A stretch of DNA of 64,000 nucleotides. Source: Planctomycetaceae bacterium. GTDB taxonomy: Bacteria > Planctomycetota > Planctomycetia > Planctomycetales > Planctomycetaceae. Positions within the stretch are counted from its first letter, which is position 1. Each line of letters begins with the position of its first letter. Position numbers and translations under genes: made by a program. Below are positions 1-8,455 of the stretch, in pieces. The stretch spans positions 1-64,000 of the forward strand of contig JANSXP010000015.1 in the NCBI GenBank assembly GCA_024742875.1. The letters run 5' to 3'. The notes below the pieces were generated by a model. It worked only from the letters and a program-made list of their open reading frames with translations. It searched no databases and was not told where the DNA came from.

Positions 1-2
1 AA

Positions 3-1430
3 CTGGCCACAGCCGGTGACGCGGTGCATGTGAAAGAACTGCTGCGTTACGATGTACGGCACGAAGACATTTCCGAAGTTCGGCTGGATACCGCCGGCAT
101 CAATGCGACCGTCCGACTGCGCGACACGGCCGAGTCCCTCATTGCAGTGGCAGAAGATGGCGACGTCATCACCTACAGCCTGCCGTCCGCGCGCCGCGGT
201 CCATTTGAAATTCTGGTCGACTATTTTCGTCCCCCCAGCGACGATTCGGCGGGTGGTGCGGGTGTCACGCTGCCACTGGTTCGACCGGCGCACTCCAATC
301 AGATTCCCGGTCGGCTGACGGTCGCCACCAGCCACCCCGAAGCCATTCAGGTGCGGGCGGGCACGATTTGGGACCGGGTTTACAGTGATGAGTTTGAAGC
401 AGCCTGGCAGTGCAGTGACTGGGAGTCGCTGGAAAGTGTTGATTTGAGAATGGTTCGCTCTCTGGGGGGCAGCCAGCGTTCGTCACCCACGTTTGCCATC
501 ATGGACAGCGCTGTCTGGGGGACACGCCTGCTGACGACCATCACGTATGTGTTTGAGGAGCCGGACGACAGCCTGCTGTTTTCTTTTGATTCCGTGGCAT
601 CTGTGGAACGGGCGACCGTGAATGGTGCGGCCGTGACCATCACAGAGCTGTCGGATGACAACACGGGGCGCCGCATTTTTCAGGTTCCGGCAACAGCTTC
701 TTCCGGCATGGCAGTTGTGGAACTTTCGGTGTTTCAGCCGTTTCATCGTCAGCACGAACTGTTTTCACTGGTGCACCCGGAGCTGCCGGAACCGGTGGGA
801 ATGGATCGGTCGTGCACCGTCCTGTGGGTGCTGGCTCAGCGACGCGAACAGACGATTTTTGAATCCGGCGGACACGGTCTGACCAACATCGGAGGAGCGT
901 CAGACTCACGATTTTTCCTGCAGTCGAACGTTTCGCTGCCCGACACTCTCAATTCCCTGCTGCTCACGTGGCCGGAAGATGTCCGCCAGGAGGTTCGGCA
1001 GCGGCTGAATCGCATCGAGCAGGCGCTGCCGGCTTATGACGTGCTCGCCGGGACACCGGCGGCCGACCGTCTGCAGGTGATTGTTGTGTCCCGTCGCCTG
1101 CTGTATCTGGCAATGGCCGTGCTGTCTGTTCTCGCCTACGTTGTCACCCTGCGCGTCAGCGGATCACCGCTGGTGGTGGTGGTGGCGACCACTGTGATTC
1201 TCTCCGTGTTCTGCTGGGCCATTGTCCCGCCAGCCGTGCAGTTGATGATGCTGCAGATGCTTCCCGGGATGATGATTGCCGGTGTGGCGGCCGCCATTCA
1301 GCGACGTATTGCTGCGTCTGTCAGATCTCCGTTCCGCAACCTTGGTGAGACCGACGGCAACACCGTCTTCGCCGTAGAGCAGCCGGCAAAGACGGTCGCG
1401 TACAGCACGCCGTCGACCAGCGCTGGCTGA
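3..1430 (+). CDS. Hypothetical membrane-anchored protein, 5'-partial
   Basis: The reading frame is open to the left edge of the window, so the GTG at 24 is probably internal and the gene starts upstream. What is visible is about 470 residues. The first 330 or so are beta-rich with no family motif I recognise. They are followed by two or three hydrophobic segments (about residues 350-430 counted from the GTG) and a short polar tail, so the bulk probably lies outside the cytoplasm with a C-terminal membrane anchor. It ends 17 bases before the next gene, whose Shine-Dalgarno lies in the gap, so the two are almost certainly co-transcribed. The visible part resembles the ends of the downstream giant protein in style (beta-rich then hydrophobic), so it may be the C-terminal part of a similar long protein; this is inference. 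Confidence 0.7.
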   Translation: MATAGDAVHVKELLRYDVRHEDISEVRLDTAGINATVRLRDTAESLIAVAEDGDVITYSLPSARRGPFEILVDYFRPPSDDSAGGAGVTLPLVRPAHSNQIPGRLTVATSHPEAIQVRAGTIWDRVYSDEFEAAWQCSDWESLESVDLRMVRSLGGSQRSSPTFAIMDSAVWGTRLLTTITYVFEEPDDSLLFSFDSVASVERATVNGAAVTITELSDDNTGRRIFQVPATASSGMAVVELSVFQPFHRQHELFSLVHPELPEPVGMDRSCTVLWVLAQRREQTIFESGGHGLTNIGGASDSRFFLQSNVSLPDTLNSLLLTWPEDVRQEVRQRLNRIEQALPAYDVLAGTPAADRLQVIVVSRRLLYLAMAVLSVLAYVVTLRVSGSPLVVVVATTVILSVFCWAIVPPAVQLMMLQMLPGMMIAGVAAAIQRRIAASVRSPFRNLGETDGNTVFAVEQPAKTVAYSTPSTSAG

Positions 1431-1447
1431 GATCGACGGAGACCATC

Positions 1448-4400
1448 ATGACTCGCAAGCTCTTATTCGCCGCTGTGCTGACGATCCTTCCGGTCGTCCT
1501 GTCTCGCTGCCTGTCGGCCGATGAACGCATTGTGCCCGACGATCTGCCACAGCAGCGCGGCGACGTTCCCGTGATTGCCGCTGAAGTTCTGACGCCGGCC
1601 GAGTGGCAGCAGTTCGCGCCGGTGTCTCCCGAGCAGCTCGACACACTGTTGAAGGCGTTTCGGCAGCGCAGTGCCCGCCGTGACAGTTCGGTATCCCGGG
1701 CCGACTATTTTGCCCGACTGCAGGGACGATCCCTGGTGAACGGTCGGCTGACATTTCGTTTTCCCGCTGCCACACGTTTTTCGGAACTGGCTCTGGGACG
1801 TACCAGTCTGCAGCGCCTGACTCTGTTCGCAGATGACAGCATTGTGCCACTGGCTTTGAAAAATCGTGCGGGGCTGGTTCCACTGCTGAACAGTGCGCCC
1901 GAGGCAATGACGGGCACGTGGCAGGCAGAGGGCGTCCGCCGCGGACGATCCACTTCGTTCGAGCTGACGCTGCCAGTGGCTGAGTTCGCGGTGTTTGAAC
2001 TGGTCACGGAAGGTTGCGTACGTGTACGCAGTCCCAACGCTTTGGTGCGACTGCTCGACCAGTCGGCCGGTCTGCTGACGTGGCAGTTGATTCCCAATGA
2101 CCCGCTGTCGGTGACGATCGACTGTTCCGCCGCTGCGGATGCCGGCAGTGACGCCGCCTATGTCAACCTCGAATCCGAAGTGCGGCTGTACGAAAACGAT
2201 GCCGATATTTCCTGGAGTGTGGTAGCGCCGGAGGTGCTCGCCGGATCCACACTGACCATGGAACTGCACGGGGACGTGGAACTGTCATCGGTGCGTATGG
2301 CGGAGACCGACCTGCCTTATCGGGTCGCCAGCGAGAAGGATCAGGTTCGGCTGGAAGTGACTGTCCCGCAGACGCTGACGGCCGCCATTCTGGTGGAGGG
2401 GGCGTTCTCCTCTTCGGCTGCGGGGACCTTTGATGTCCCGTTTCTGAAACCGACATCGTTTCAGTCTGCCGACCGCTTTCAGGGAGCCCTGATTTCCCGC
2501 ATGCCCGCCATTCGCGTTGCGATAGGTCCCGAAGACGCCATTGAGAACTTGAGCCTTCAGGGGATCTATGAGCAGGACGTGACGTTTCCGTCTGACGGAA
2601 GTCAGCTGCTTGAACTGCAACAGTATCTCGCGGACGCAGATCTGCGAATTGTCGTGTCCGACACCAGTCCACTCATTGAGGAAGATGTGCTCGTCCGAGT
2701 GGACACCCAGCGAAATGTCGTCACCGCAGATGCATTCGTTCGCGTGGCTGCCCGCTCAGGAACCATCAGTCGTCTGTCCTGGGAAGTACCGGCCAACTGG
2801 CGCGTGACGGACGTCCGGGAATCGGAGGTCAATGGCCCTCCGCTGCTGTTTCGTGTGTCGTCTGAAAACCCACGTCAGCCGACACGGCTGGACGTCGTCC
2901 TCAGAGAGCCTGTCTCAGCGGATGACGTGGCCCGTTTTCTGGTTGTTCGCATGCAGTCCGTTCAGGGGGCCATGGCCAGCCAGCCTCGTCCCCCCGGGCT
3001 GACGTCCGCGCGGCATGATCGTCTGGTGGATCTGGTCGCGCTGCCGCCGGGAGCCAGTGCGTCGCTGGTGGACTCCTGGACAACTGGTCCTCTGACTCCC
3101 GTGCAGATTCAGGAGCAGTTGCCCTGGATTGATGACTCACTGCTGTCCGGTTCCGAAGTCTTTAACCGGGGAGAACTCTCGCTCGAGGATCTGTCACAAT
3201 CCCGGGAATCGCAGGTGCGTGCCCGCGTTGATTATTCTGTGGAGCGGGTCGGCCGAACGCTGCGGCAGGTTGCGCAGGTGCGAATTCAAAGTGAAGACGA
3301 TCTGCCGGCAGAGATTCTTTTCAATGTTGGCGGTGACGTGATCCCACAACTGGAAGGGGCGACCGACAGCCTGTCCCTGCGTCAGGTGGCGTCAGCCGAG
3401 GTGTCCAGCTGGGTCCTTTCGATGAACCCGGAAATTGCCTCGTCACGGCTGGCCGAGTTTTCGCTGGTGGTTGAGTCCGAAGCGGCTGCTGCCACACCAG
3501 GACTCGTTGTCACCTTCCCGGACTGTATTCCGTCCGGTCGTATACAGCCAGCTGCCGACGAAAGTGTGAAGCTGCTGATGACCGCGGACGGACGGACGGA
3601 AACTGTGACTTCTGCCGTTGAGTATCCGACGTCCGATTTTCAGCTGTCTCTGGAAAGTCGGCTGCCGCGTGCCGAGGCCACGTTTGTGTCCGGCCGCGGG
3701 TTCCTGACGGTCACGCGAGAACTGTCGCGCGTTCGTGCCCATGTGATGTGTCGCTGCCTGGTCCAGCCAGGGGGCCGCTCCCGGCTTCAGTTTCGTGCCC
3801 TGTGTGAGAAAGTGGAAGTGGAGGTGGATGGTCGACACCTGTTTGTTGATCGCGTCGACGACACGTTTGTCGTTCCGCTGAACCCTGCAGCCGAGACAGT
3901 GGCGGTCGACATCTTTCTGACCCGTGTGTTTGTTCAGCGCTCCCGAATTCCCATGCCCGTGCTCCGATTTGATGATGCGGAAACCCAGATCGACTGGTTT
4001 CTGCTGGCCAGTGGCGACGATGCCGTCATTCAGACGGAATCCGGAGCGGCCGTTGCTCCCACCCGGCTGTCGGCCGGCCAGGCAGGGCGTTTGATGTTCG
4101 ATCAGGATGTCCGGCAGCGAACTTCCAACACCGTGCGCGCTTTCGCTGGTCGCTGGCAGGTGTTGTCGGTGGCTGATGATGCGTGCCTGCTGCTCAATGG
4201 TGATGCCAGTCGAACGTCGAGCCAGGTTGTGCTCAAAGCGCCCGTGTCGTCGTGGATCCGGGTGTCTGTGGCAGCCGTGCTGGTTTTCGTTGGCTGGCAG
4301 CTGTCCGGCTGGTTTTCCAGCGTTCGCTGTGCTTGTGTCCTGATCACTCTGGCTGCCCTGCGTGTCGTGCTTTCGTCTGTCCTGCTGGATGGTCTCATTG

Positions 4401-7400
4401 CCGGCACGTGTCTGTTTGTGGTCTATCGGGCGGCGCGTTTTCTGCTGACCCGGTGGGTCCAGCAGGCGCGGCGCAGCATTCGATTGCTGCCGCAGTCTGC
4501 GTCGCTGCTGATGTGGCTGGTCCTGCTGCCAACTGCCGAAGCTCAGGTGCTCACGGATCCTCCGGACGTGTTTTCTGTGGATCGCACAGGCAATTCGCCC
4601 GTGGTTTACGTGCGTAAGGGGCTCCTTGATCGGCTGACAAAGACGACCCAAACTGATGACCGTTCTGTGCTGGTGCTGGAAACGTGGGCAGACATTACGC
4701 TCGACGAATCTACGTCCGGCTCGGCCCGAATCAGGGCTCTGATTGCCGGCCGGCGAGACCAAAGCGGCACTCTGCCTTTGCCGCTGGAAAACGTCACGCT
4801 GGTCAGCTGTCGTGTGGACGGTGATCTGGCGTTTCCGCGAAACGACGGGGCCGGAAATGTGTCGGTGGAAACGGGCGTCGACTCTGAACTGCCGGTTCGA
4901 AGTCTGTCAGACGATCCCGTGGTCGCATCTGCGGGGCCTCGGACCATCGGCAGATATCTGCTGCGTCAAATCGAATACGAAGTGCGATTTTCCGTTAAGC
5001 GCGAAGCCGGCGAGATTCGACTCGTGCTGCCAGTGCCCGAGTCTCCCGTGACACACGTCACGCTGCGTGATCAGGCGGATCAGATTCCTTCTGCCCAGCT
5101 CATCGGCGCTGGTGCGGCCCTGCCGGGTGATACTCAGCAGCCGGACGGAACCCTGGTGTTTCCGGAACTGTCCAATGCGGCCCGAGTTGAACTTCGTTGC
5201 CGTGTTTCTGCGGCCTCATCGGAGCCGCTGCCCGCCCGGGAGGATGCGGACGTGACAGCCACCGTTGATGTCCTGGCTGACCGCATGACCATCACCACAG
5301 AGTATCGCCTGGCCACCGCTGCAGCCGCCGGTGAACGGCTGCAGCTGAACCACTCCCCGGAGCAGGTGCTGAGTGTTCGAGCTGGCGGCAATCCGGTTGC
5401 GTGGACAGCGCTGGGTGACGGGATTTCGCTGGCCGGCGACGCCGTGCGCGACGGCGAGCCAATCGTTGTGGTCCGTCAGGAGATCGCCACACCGCTGTCA
5501 CTGCGCAAGCAACTGGACCTCGATCAGTTTCGCACAATCAACGGCCGGCCTGTGCGACGACTCACGCTCGTGCTGCGAACAGGAGAGCAGTTTATCTGGC
5601 GGGAAGTGCTGGGGGACGGCAAACCACTTCCGACTGCCCCCATCCCCGTCGACCCGGAGCTGGTTCGGCCAATGGAACGGCGTGTGATTGCGGCCCGCAG
5701 CGTGAAGCAGGTCAGCCTTGAGATTACGGAAAGAATTTCCACTCAGCTGGCCAGCGTTTCTCAGCAGGCTGTTGTCGCCGACGACGAGATTCGCTGGCGG
5801 TGCGAATGCGAATCAGAAATCAGCGGGCAGCCCGCGTTTCGACAGGTGATTCTGCTGGATTCGGCGGTACGTGTGGAGTCTGTTTCCGCCACTTTGTCAG
5901 GATCGGATCGGCTGCAGACATGGACGCGCACAAATCAGGGAGTTGTGGTGTCACTGCGAGAGGCTACGCGCGGCAATCTGCAGATTACCATGCAGGGCAC
6001 GATCCCCCGATCGCTTTCGCGCGACACTCGGCTGCCCATCGTCGAATTTCCCCGCGAAGTGGAAGTGCTGCAGGCCGTGCTCGACCTGTCCAGCGCGGCC
6101 AGCAGCGGTGCCTTTGTGGCGTCCTTTGGGGGGACACGGCCGGACGTGCCGTTCAACCTGACCGATCAGATTCCCAGAGAGCCACTGCGGCTGTCCATTA
6201 TTGACGATCGCGAACCACTTGTGGTGCGACGGGCGGTTCCCCAGCAACTGAATCTGGAGGTCGTCGCCATGATTTATGAGGCGGCCGGACAGCTGCGTGT
6301 CGGCACGGCCGTGTCGGTTCGCGCGGCGGATGTGATGGCACCACTGCGTTTTCGTATTCGCGGTGCCGACCTCGAGTCGCAGCAGCCGATCGTTGTTCGG
6401 GGCCAGCAGCGAGCACAGACCTCACTTGCGGACGAGGCCGTTTTGATCGCCCCGGCCGCATCAGCCGATGCAGACCAGCGGACGATCGTCCTTTTGCCCA
6501 ATGCCATTCCTGTCAGTCGCGATGGTGCTGTCCTGATCCAAACGCCCGAATTTGATGCACCATCGGTGGTTACTTCCGTCCGCTGCTACGATCTCCGCAA
6601 TCGCTCACCACGACGACAGAACCCAATTCCCCGCTGGGTGCAGGAGAGATCGTCGGAGCTGAACATTACGACGCCATCTGCCGGCGTGCAAAGGCTGGCA
6701 GATTTCGATGATCAGTCGCGTCGTATTCAGGTCAGGCTGCCACGGCAGACGTCAGGTACGTCGGCTTCGTCCGCAGCCGCCGATGTGCTGTATGTCGACT
6801 GCGAGCACCGCATTGACGCCACAGAGACCGGATTTCGTGGCGCTTCTGGTTTTCTTGTGTTCTCATCACAGTCGCGTTCACGCTTTATGCTGCCGGCTGT
6901 CTCCGGGCTGAATATGGTTCGCGTGCAGGCCAACGGTCAGTCGTGCGTCACACAGATCAGGGAGGGGCAGCTTGAAGTCAGGCTGCCCACGGCCGTGTGT
7001 CACCTGGTGGTTGACTGGATTTTTACACCTGCGCAGACCGCCGGTCTGCAGTCGTATGATGTGCCGTTTCCCGATGTGCCCTATCAGCGAGGGCAGCATC
7101 GCATCGTCATTTCCCCCTCAGCTCAGGCGCGGGGAGTGAGGGTGAAGTCTCCCGCGCTGCTGCCCGAACTGTTTCTGGAACGCCGATCCACGTCAATCGT
7201 GGAAGGACTGCAGGGGCTGTCGACGGACGTGCCGGCCGATACGGCACCACCGCAGCAGGAGAACTCGTCGCTGCCGGACACTCTGTGGAGCCAGTTGAGT
7301 GTTCGGGCGCCGGACGCCGCCCGGTCGCTGGATGAGTTTCTGGGGGCAGCAGAAGCAGACGGCAGTGTCCTGCTGTCCGTCAGTGATTCGCGCGTTGGCG

Positions 7401-7603
7401 TGTCTTTGTTTCATACTCCGCCGCTGTCGGCCATGCTGGCCTTTGGCAGTGGAGTGCTGCTGCTGGTCGCTTTTCGTTTCCGCAGCAAGGCACAGCAGCC
7501 GGTGTCAGCTTCTGAGCAGGAAACCGTCATTCGCGATCGCCAGGCAGAGACATCCGAGAATTCGACACAGCTCACGAATTCCCCAGACTCAGCTGCCAGA
7601 TGA
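1448..7603 (+). CDS. Giant exported protein of unknown function (2051 aa)
   Basis: Starts at ATG 1448 with GGAGA about 6 bases upstream. The N-terminus is a clear signal peptide (hydrophobic core LLFAAVLTILPVVL, then a C/A-rich cleavage region). Residues about 30-930 are beta-rich and acidic, with no family I can name. Residues about 933-1032 hold several hydrophobic segments, ending in a second signal-peptide-like stretch (LLMWLVLLPTAEAQ). A second beta-rich half follows, then a C-terminal transmembrane segment near 1992-2012 and a short polar tail. The layout suggests two exported halves joined by a membrane-crossing centre, possibly an old fusion. It is the second gene of an operon with the partial gene upstream. 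Its last 32 bases overlap the convergent uppP gene. Function unknown; an envelope structural or surface role is only a guess. Confidence 0.8.
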   Translation: MTRKLLFAAVLTILPVVLSRCLSADERIVPDDLPQQRGDVPVIAAEVLTPAEWQQFAPVSPEQLDTLLKAFRQRSARRDSSVSRADYFARLQGRSLVNGRLTFRFPAATRFSELALGRTSLQRLTLFADDSIVPLALKNRAGLVPLLNSAPEAMTGTWQAEGVRRGRSTSFELTLPVAEFAVFELVTEGCVRVRSPNALVRLLDQSAGLLTWQLIPNDPLSVTIDCSAAADAGSDAAYVNLESEVRLYENDADISWSVVAPEVLAGSTLTMELHGDVELSSVRMAETDLPYRVASEKDQVRLEVTVPQTLTAAILVEGAFSSSAAGTFDVPFLKPTSFQSADRFQGALISRMPAIRVAIGPEDAIENLSLQGIYEQDVTFPSDGSQLLELQQYLADADLRIVVSDTSPLIEEDVLVRVDTQRNVVTADAFVRVAARSGTISRLSWEVPANWRVTDVRESEVNGPPLLFRVSSENPRQPTRLDVVLREPVSADDVARFLVVRMQSVQGAMASQPRPPGLTSARHDRLVDLVALPPGASASLVDSWTTGPLTPVQIQEQLPWIDDSLLSGSEVFNRGELSLEDLSQSRESQVRARVDYSVERVGRTLRQVAQVRIQSEDDLPAEILFNVGGDVIPQLEGATDSLSLRQVASAEVSSWVLSMNPEIASSRLAEFSLVVESEAAAATPGLVVTFPDCIPSGRIQPAADESVKLLMTADGRTETVTSAVEYPTSDFQLSLESRLPRAEATFVSGRGFLTVTRELSRVRAHVMCRCLVQPGGRSRLQFRALCEKVEVEVDGRHLFVDRVDDTFVVPLNPAAETVAVDIFLTRVFVQRSRIPMPVLRFDDAETQIDWFLLASGDDAVIQTESGAAVAPTRLSAGQAGRLMFDQDVRQRTSNTVRAFAGRWQVLSVADDACLLLNGDASRTSSQVVLKAPVSSWIRVSVAAVLVFVGWQLSGWFSSVRCACVLITLAALRVVLSSVLLDGLIAGTCLFVVYRAARFLLTRWVQQARRSIRLLPQSASLLMWLVLLPTAEAQVLTDPPDVFSVDRTGNSPVVYVRKGLLDRLTKTTQTDDRSVLVLETWADITLDESTSGSARIRALIAGRRDQSGTLPLPLENVTLVSCRVDGDLAFPRNDGAGNVSVETGVDSELPVRSLSDDPVVASAGPRTIGRYLLRQIEYEVRFSVKREAGEIRLVLPVPESPVTHVTLRDQADQIPSAQLIGAGAALPGDTQQPDGTLVFPELSNAARVELRCRVSAASSEPLPAREDADVTATVDVLADRMTITTEYRLATAAAAGERLQLNHSPEQVLSVRAGGNPVAWTALGDGISLAGDAVRDGEPIVVVRQEIATPLSLRKQLDLDQFRTINGRPVRRLTLVLRTGEQFIWREVLGDGKPLPTAPIPVDPELVRPMERRVIAARSVKQVSLEITERISTQLASVSQQAVVADDEIRWRCECESEISGQPAFRQVILLDSAVRVESVSATLSGSDRLQTWTRTNQGVVVSLREATRGNLQITMQGTIPRSLSRDTRLPIVEFPREVEVLQAVLDLSSAASSGAFVASFGGTRPDVPFNLTDQIPREPLRLSIIDDREPLVVRRAVPQQLNLEVVAMIYEAAGQLRVGTAVSVRAADVMAPLRFRIRGADLESQQPIVVRGQQRAQTSLADEAVLIAPAASADADQRTIVLLPNAIPVSRDGAVLIQTPEFDAPSVVTSVRCYDLRNRSPRRQNPIPRWVQERSSELNITTPSAGVQRLADFDDQSRRIQVRLPRQTSGTSASSAAADVLYVDCEHRIDATETGFRGASGFLVFSSQSRSRFMLPAVSGLNMVRVQANGQSCVTQIREGQLEVRLPTAVCHLVVDWIFTPAQTAGLQSYDVPFPDVPYQRGQHRIVISPSAQARGVRVKSPALLPELFLERRSTSIVEGLQGLSTDVPADTAPPQQENSSLPDTLWSQLSVRAPDAARSLDEFLGAAEADGSVLLSVSDSRVGVSLFHTPPLSAMLAFGSGVLLLVAFRFRSKAQQPVSASEQETVIRDRQAETSENSTQLTNSPDSAAR

Positions 7604-8429
7604 TGGTCGCCAGACCGGCCGCCAGACAATAAAAAGCGAACAGATGCAGCCGGTCCGCCACCACCATCCGGATCAGCCATCGCAACGCCAGCACGCCAAC
7701 GACAAACGACACAAGCATGCCGATCAGCACTGGCAGCGGACTGCCGGAAAATGAGGCTTCGCCTGTAACGAAATCCCTGAGCTCCAGAACTGAGGCTCCG
7801 CCGATTGCTGGAATGGCGATCAAAAATGAGAAGCGGGCGGCGTCTTCACGTTTCATGCCACACGCCATGCCGGCTGCGATGGTGCTGCCTGAACGGGAAA
7901 TGCCGGGGACAATGGCAATGGCCTGGAACAGCCCGACCGCGATTGCCGTTCCCATTCCGATTGCTGGCTGCGATGCTGCAGTTCCCGACATGTCGGAAAC
8001 GCTTGCCTCATTGGGGCCTTTGACCTGACCCTGGTTCTGCAACCAGCGACCGGTGAGCAGGAACACTGCGGTCGCCAGCAGAGCACATCCCGCAATCAGC
8101 GGACTGTGAAAGGCTTCGTCCACATAGTCCTTCAGCAACAGGCCCACGACTCCCACCGGAATTGTGGCAATGACGATCATCGCCAGAGTGTGGACATCCT
8201 TCAGGACCGTGATCAGCTCTTTGCGATAGACGACCAGGATGGACAGCAGTGTTCCGAAGTGCAGTGCGATGCCCATCGTGGCATTGTCCGTCACGCTCGC
8301 AGGCAGCGACGAGCCCAGGAACTGCTGCAGCAGTGCATTGGAAATGACCAGATGACCAGACGAACTGATCGGCAGGAACTCGGCGATGCCCTGCACCACG
8401 GCCAGGATGATAGCGTGTACGTAATCCAT
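7572..8429 (-). CDS. uppP: Undecaprenyl-diphosphatase UppP (BacA)
   Basis: Integral membrane phosphatase that converts undecaprenyl diphosphate to undecaprenyl phosphate, recycling the lipid carrier of peptidoglycan and glycan synthesis. The two family signatures are present: EFLPISSSGHL at residues 17-27 and PGISRSGST near residues 172-182. The rest is a series of hydrophobic helices, and the 285-residue length is normal. I start it at ATG 8429 (MDYVHAIILAVVQGIAEF). The frame stays open upstream to 8681, but that extension lies inside the preceding gene, is polar, and matches nothing in the family. It is the last gene of a minus-strand operon with a pseudoprotease, a methyltransferase and a glycosyltransferase. 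Its 3' end overlaps the convergent giant gene by 32 bases. Confidence 0.95.
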   Translation of the reverse strand: MDYVHAIILAVVQGIAEFLPISSSGHLVISNALLQQFLGSSLPASVTDNATMGIALHFGTLLSILVVYRKELITVLKDVHTLAMIVIATIPVGVVGLLLKDYVDEAFHSPLIAGCALLATAVFLLTGRWLQNQGQVKGPNEASVSDMSGTAASQPAIGMGTAIAVGLFQAIAIVPGISRSGSTIAAGMACGMKREDAARFSFLIAIPAIGGASVLELRDFVTGEASFSGSPLPVLIGMLVSFVVGVLALRWLIRMVVADRLHLFAFYCLAAGLATIIWQLSLGNS

Positions 8430-8455
8430 TACTGATTGCTCTGCAGTTTGAGCCG

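Noticed and set aside
3443-4762. Open minus-strand frame of 439 codons
   Set aside because: Lies wholly inside the giant + strand gene; composition (His, Arg, Gln) is that of a shadow frame.
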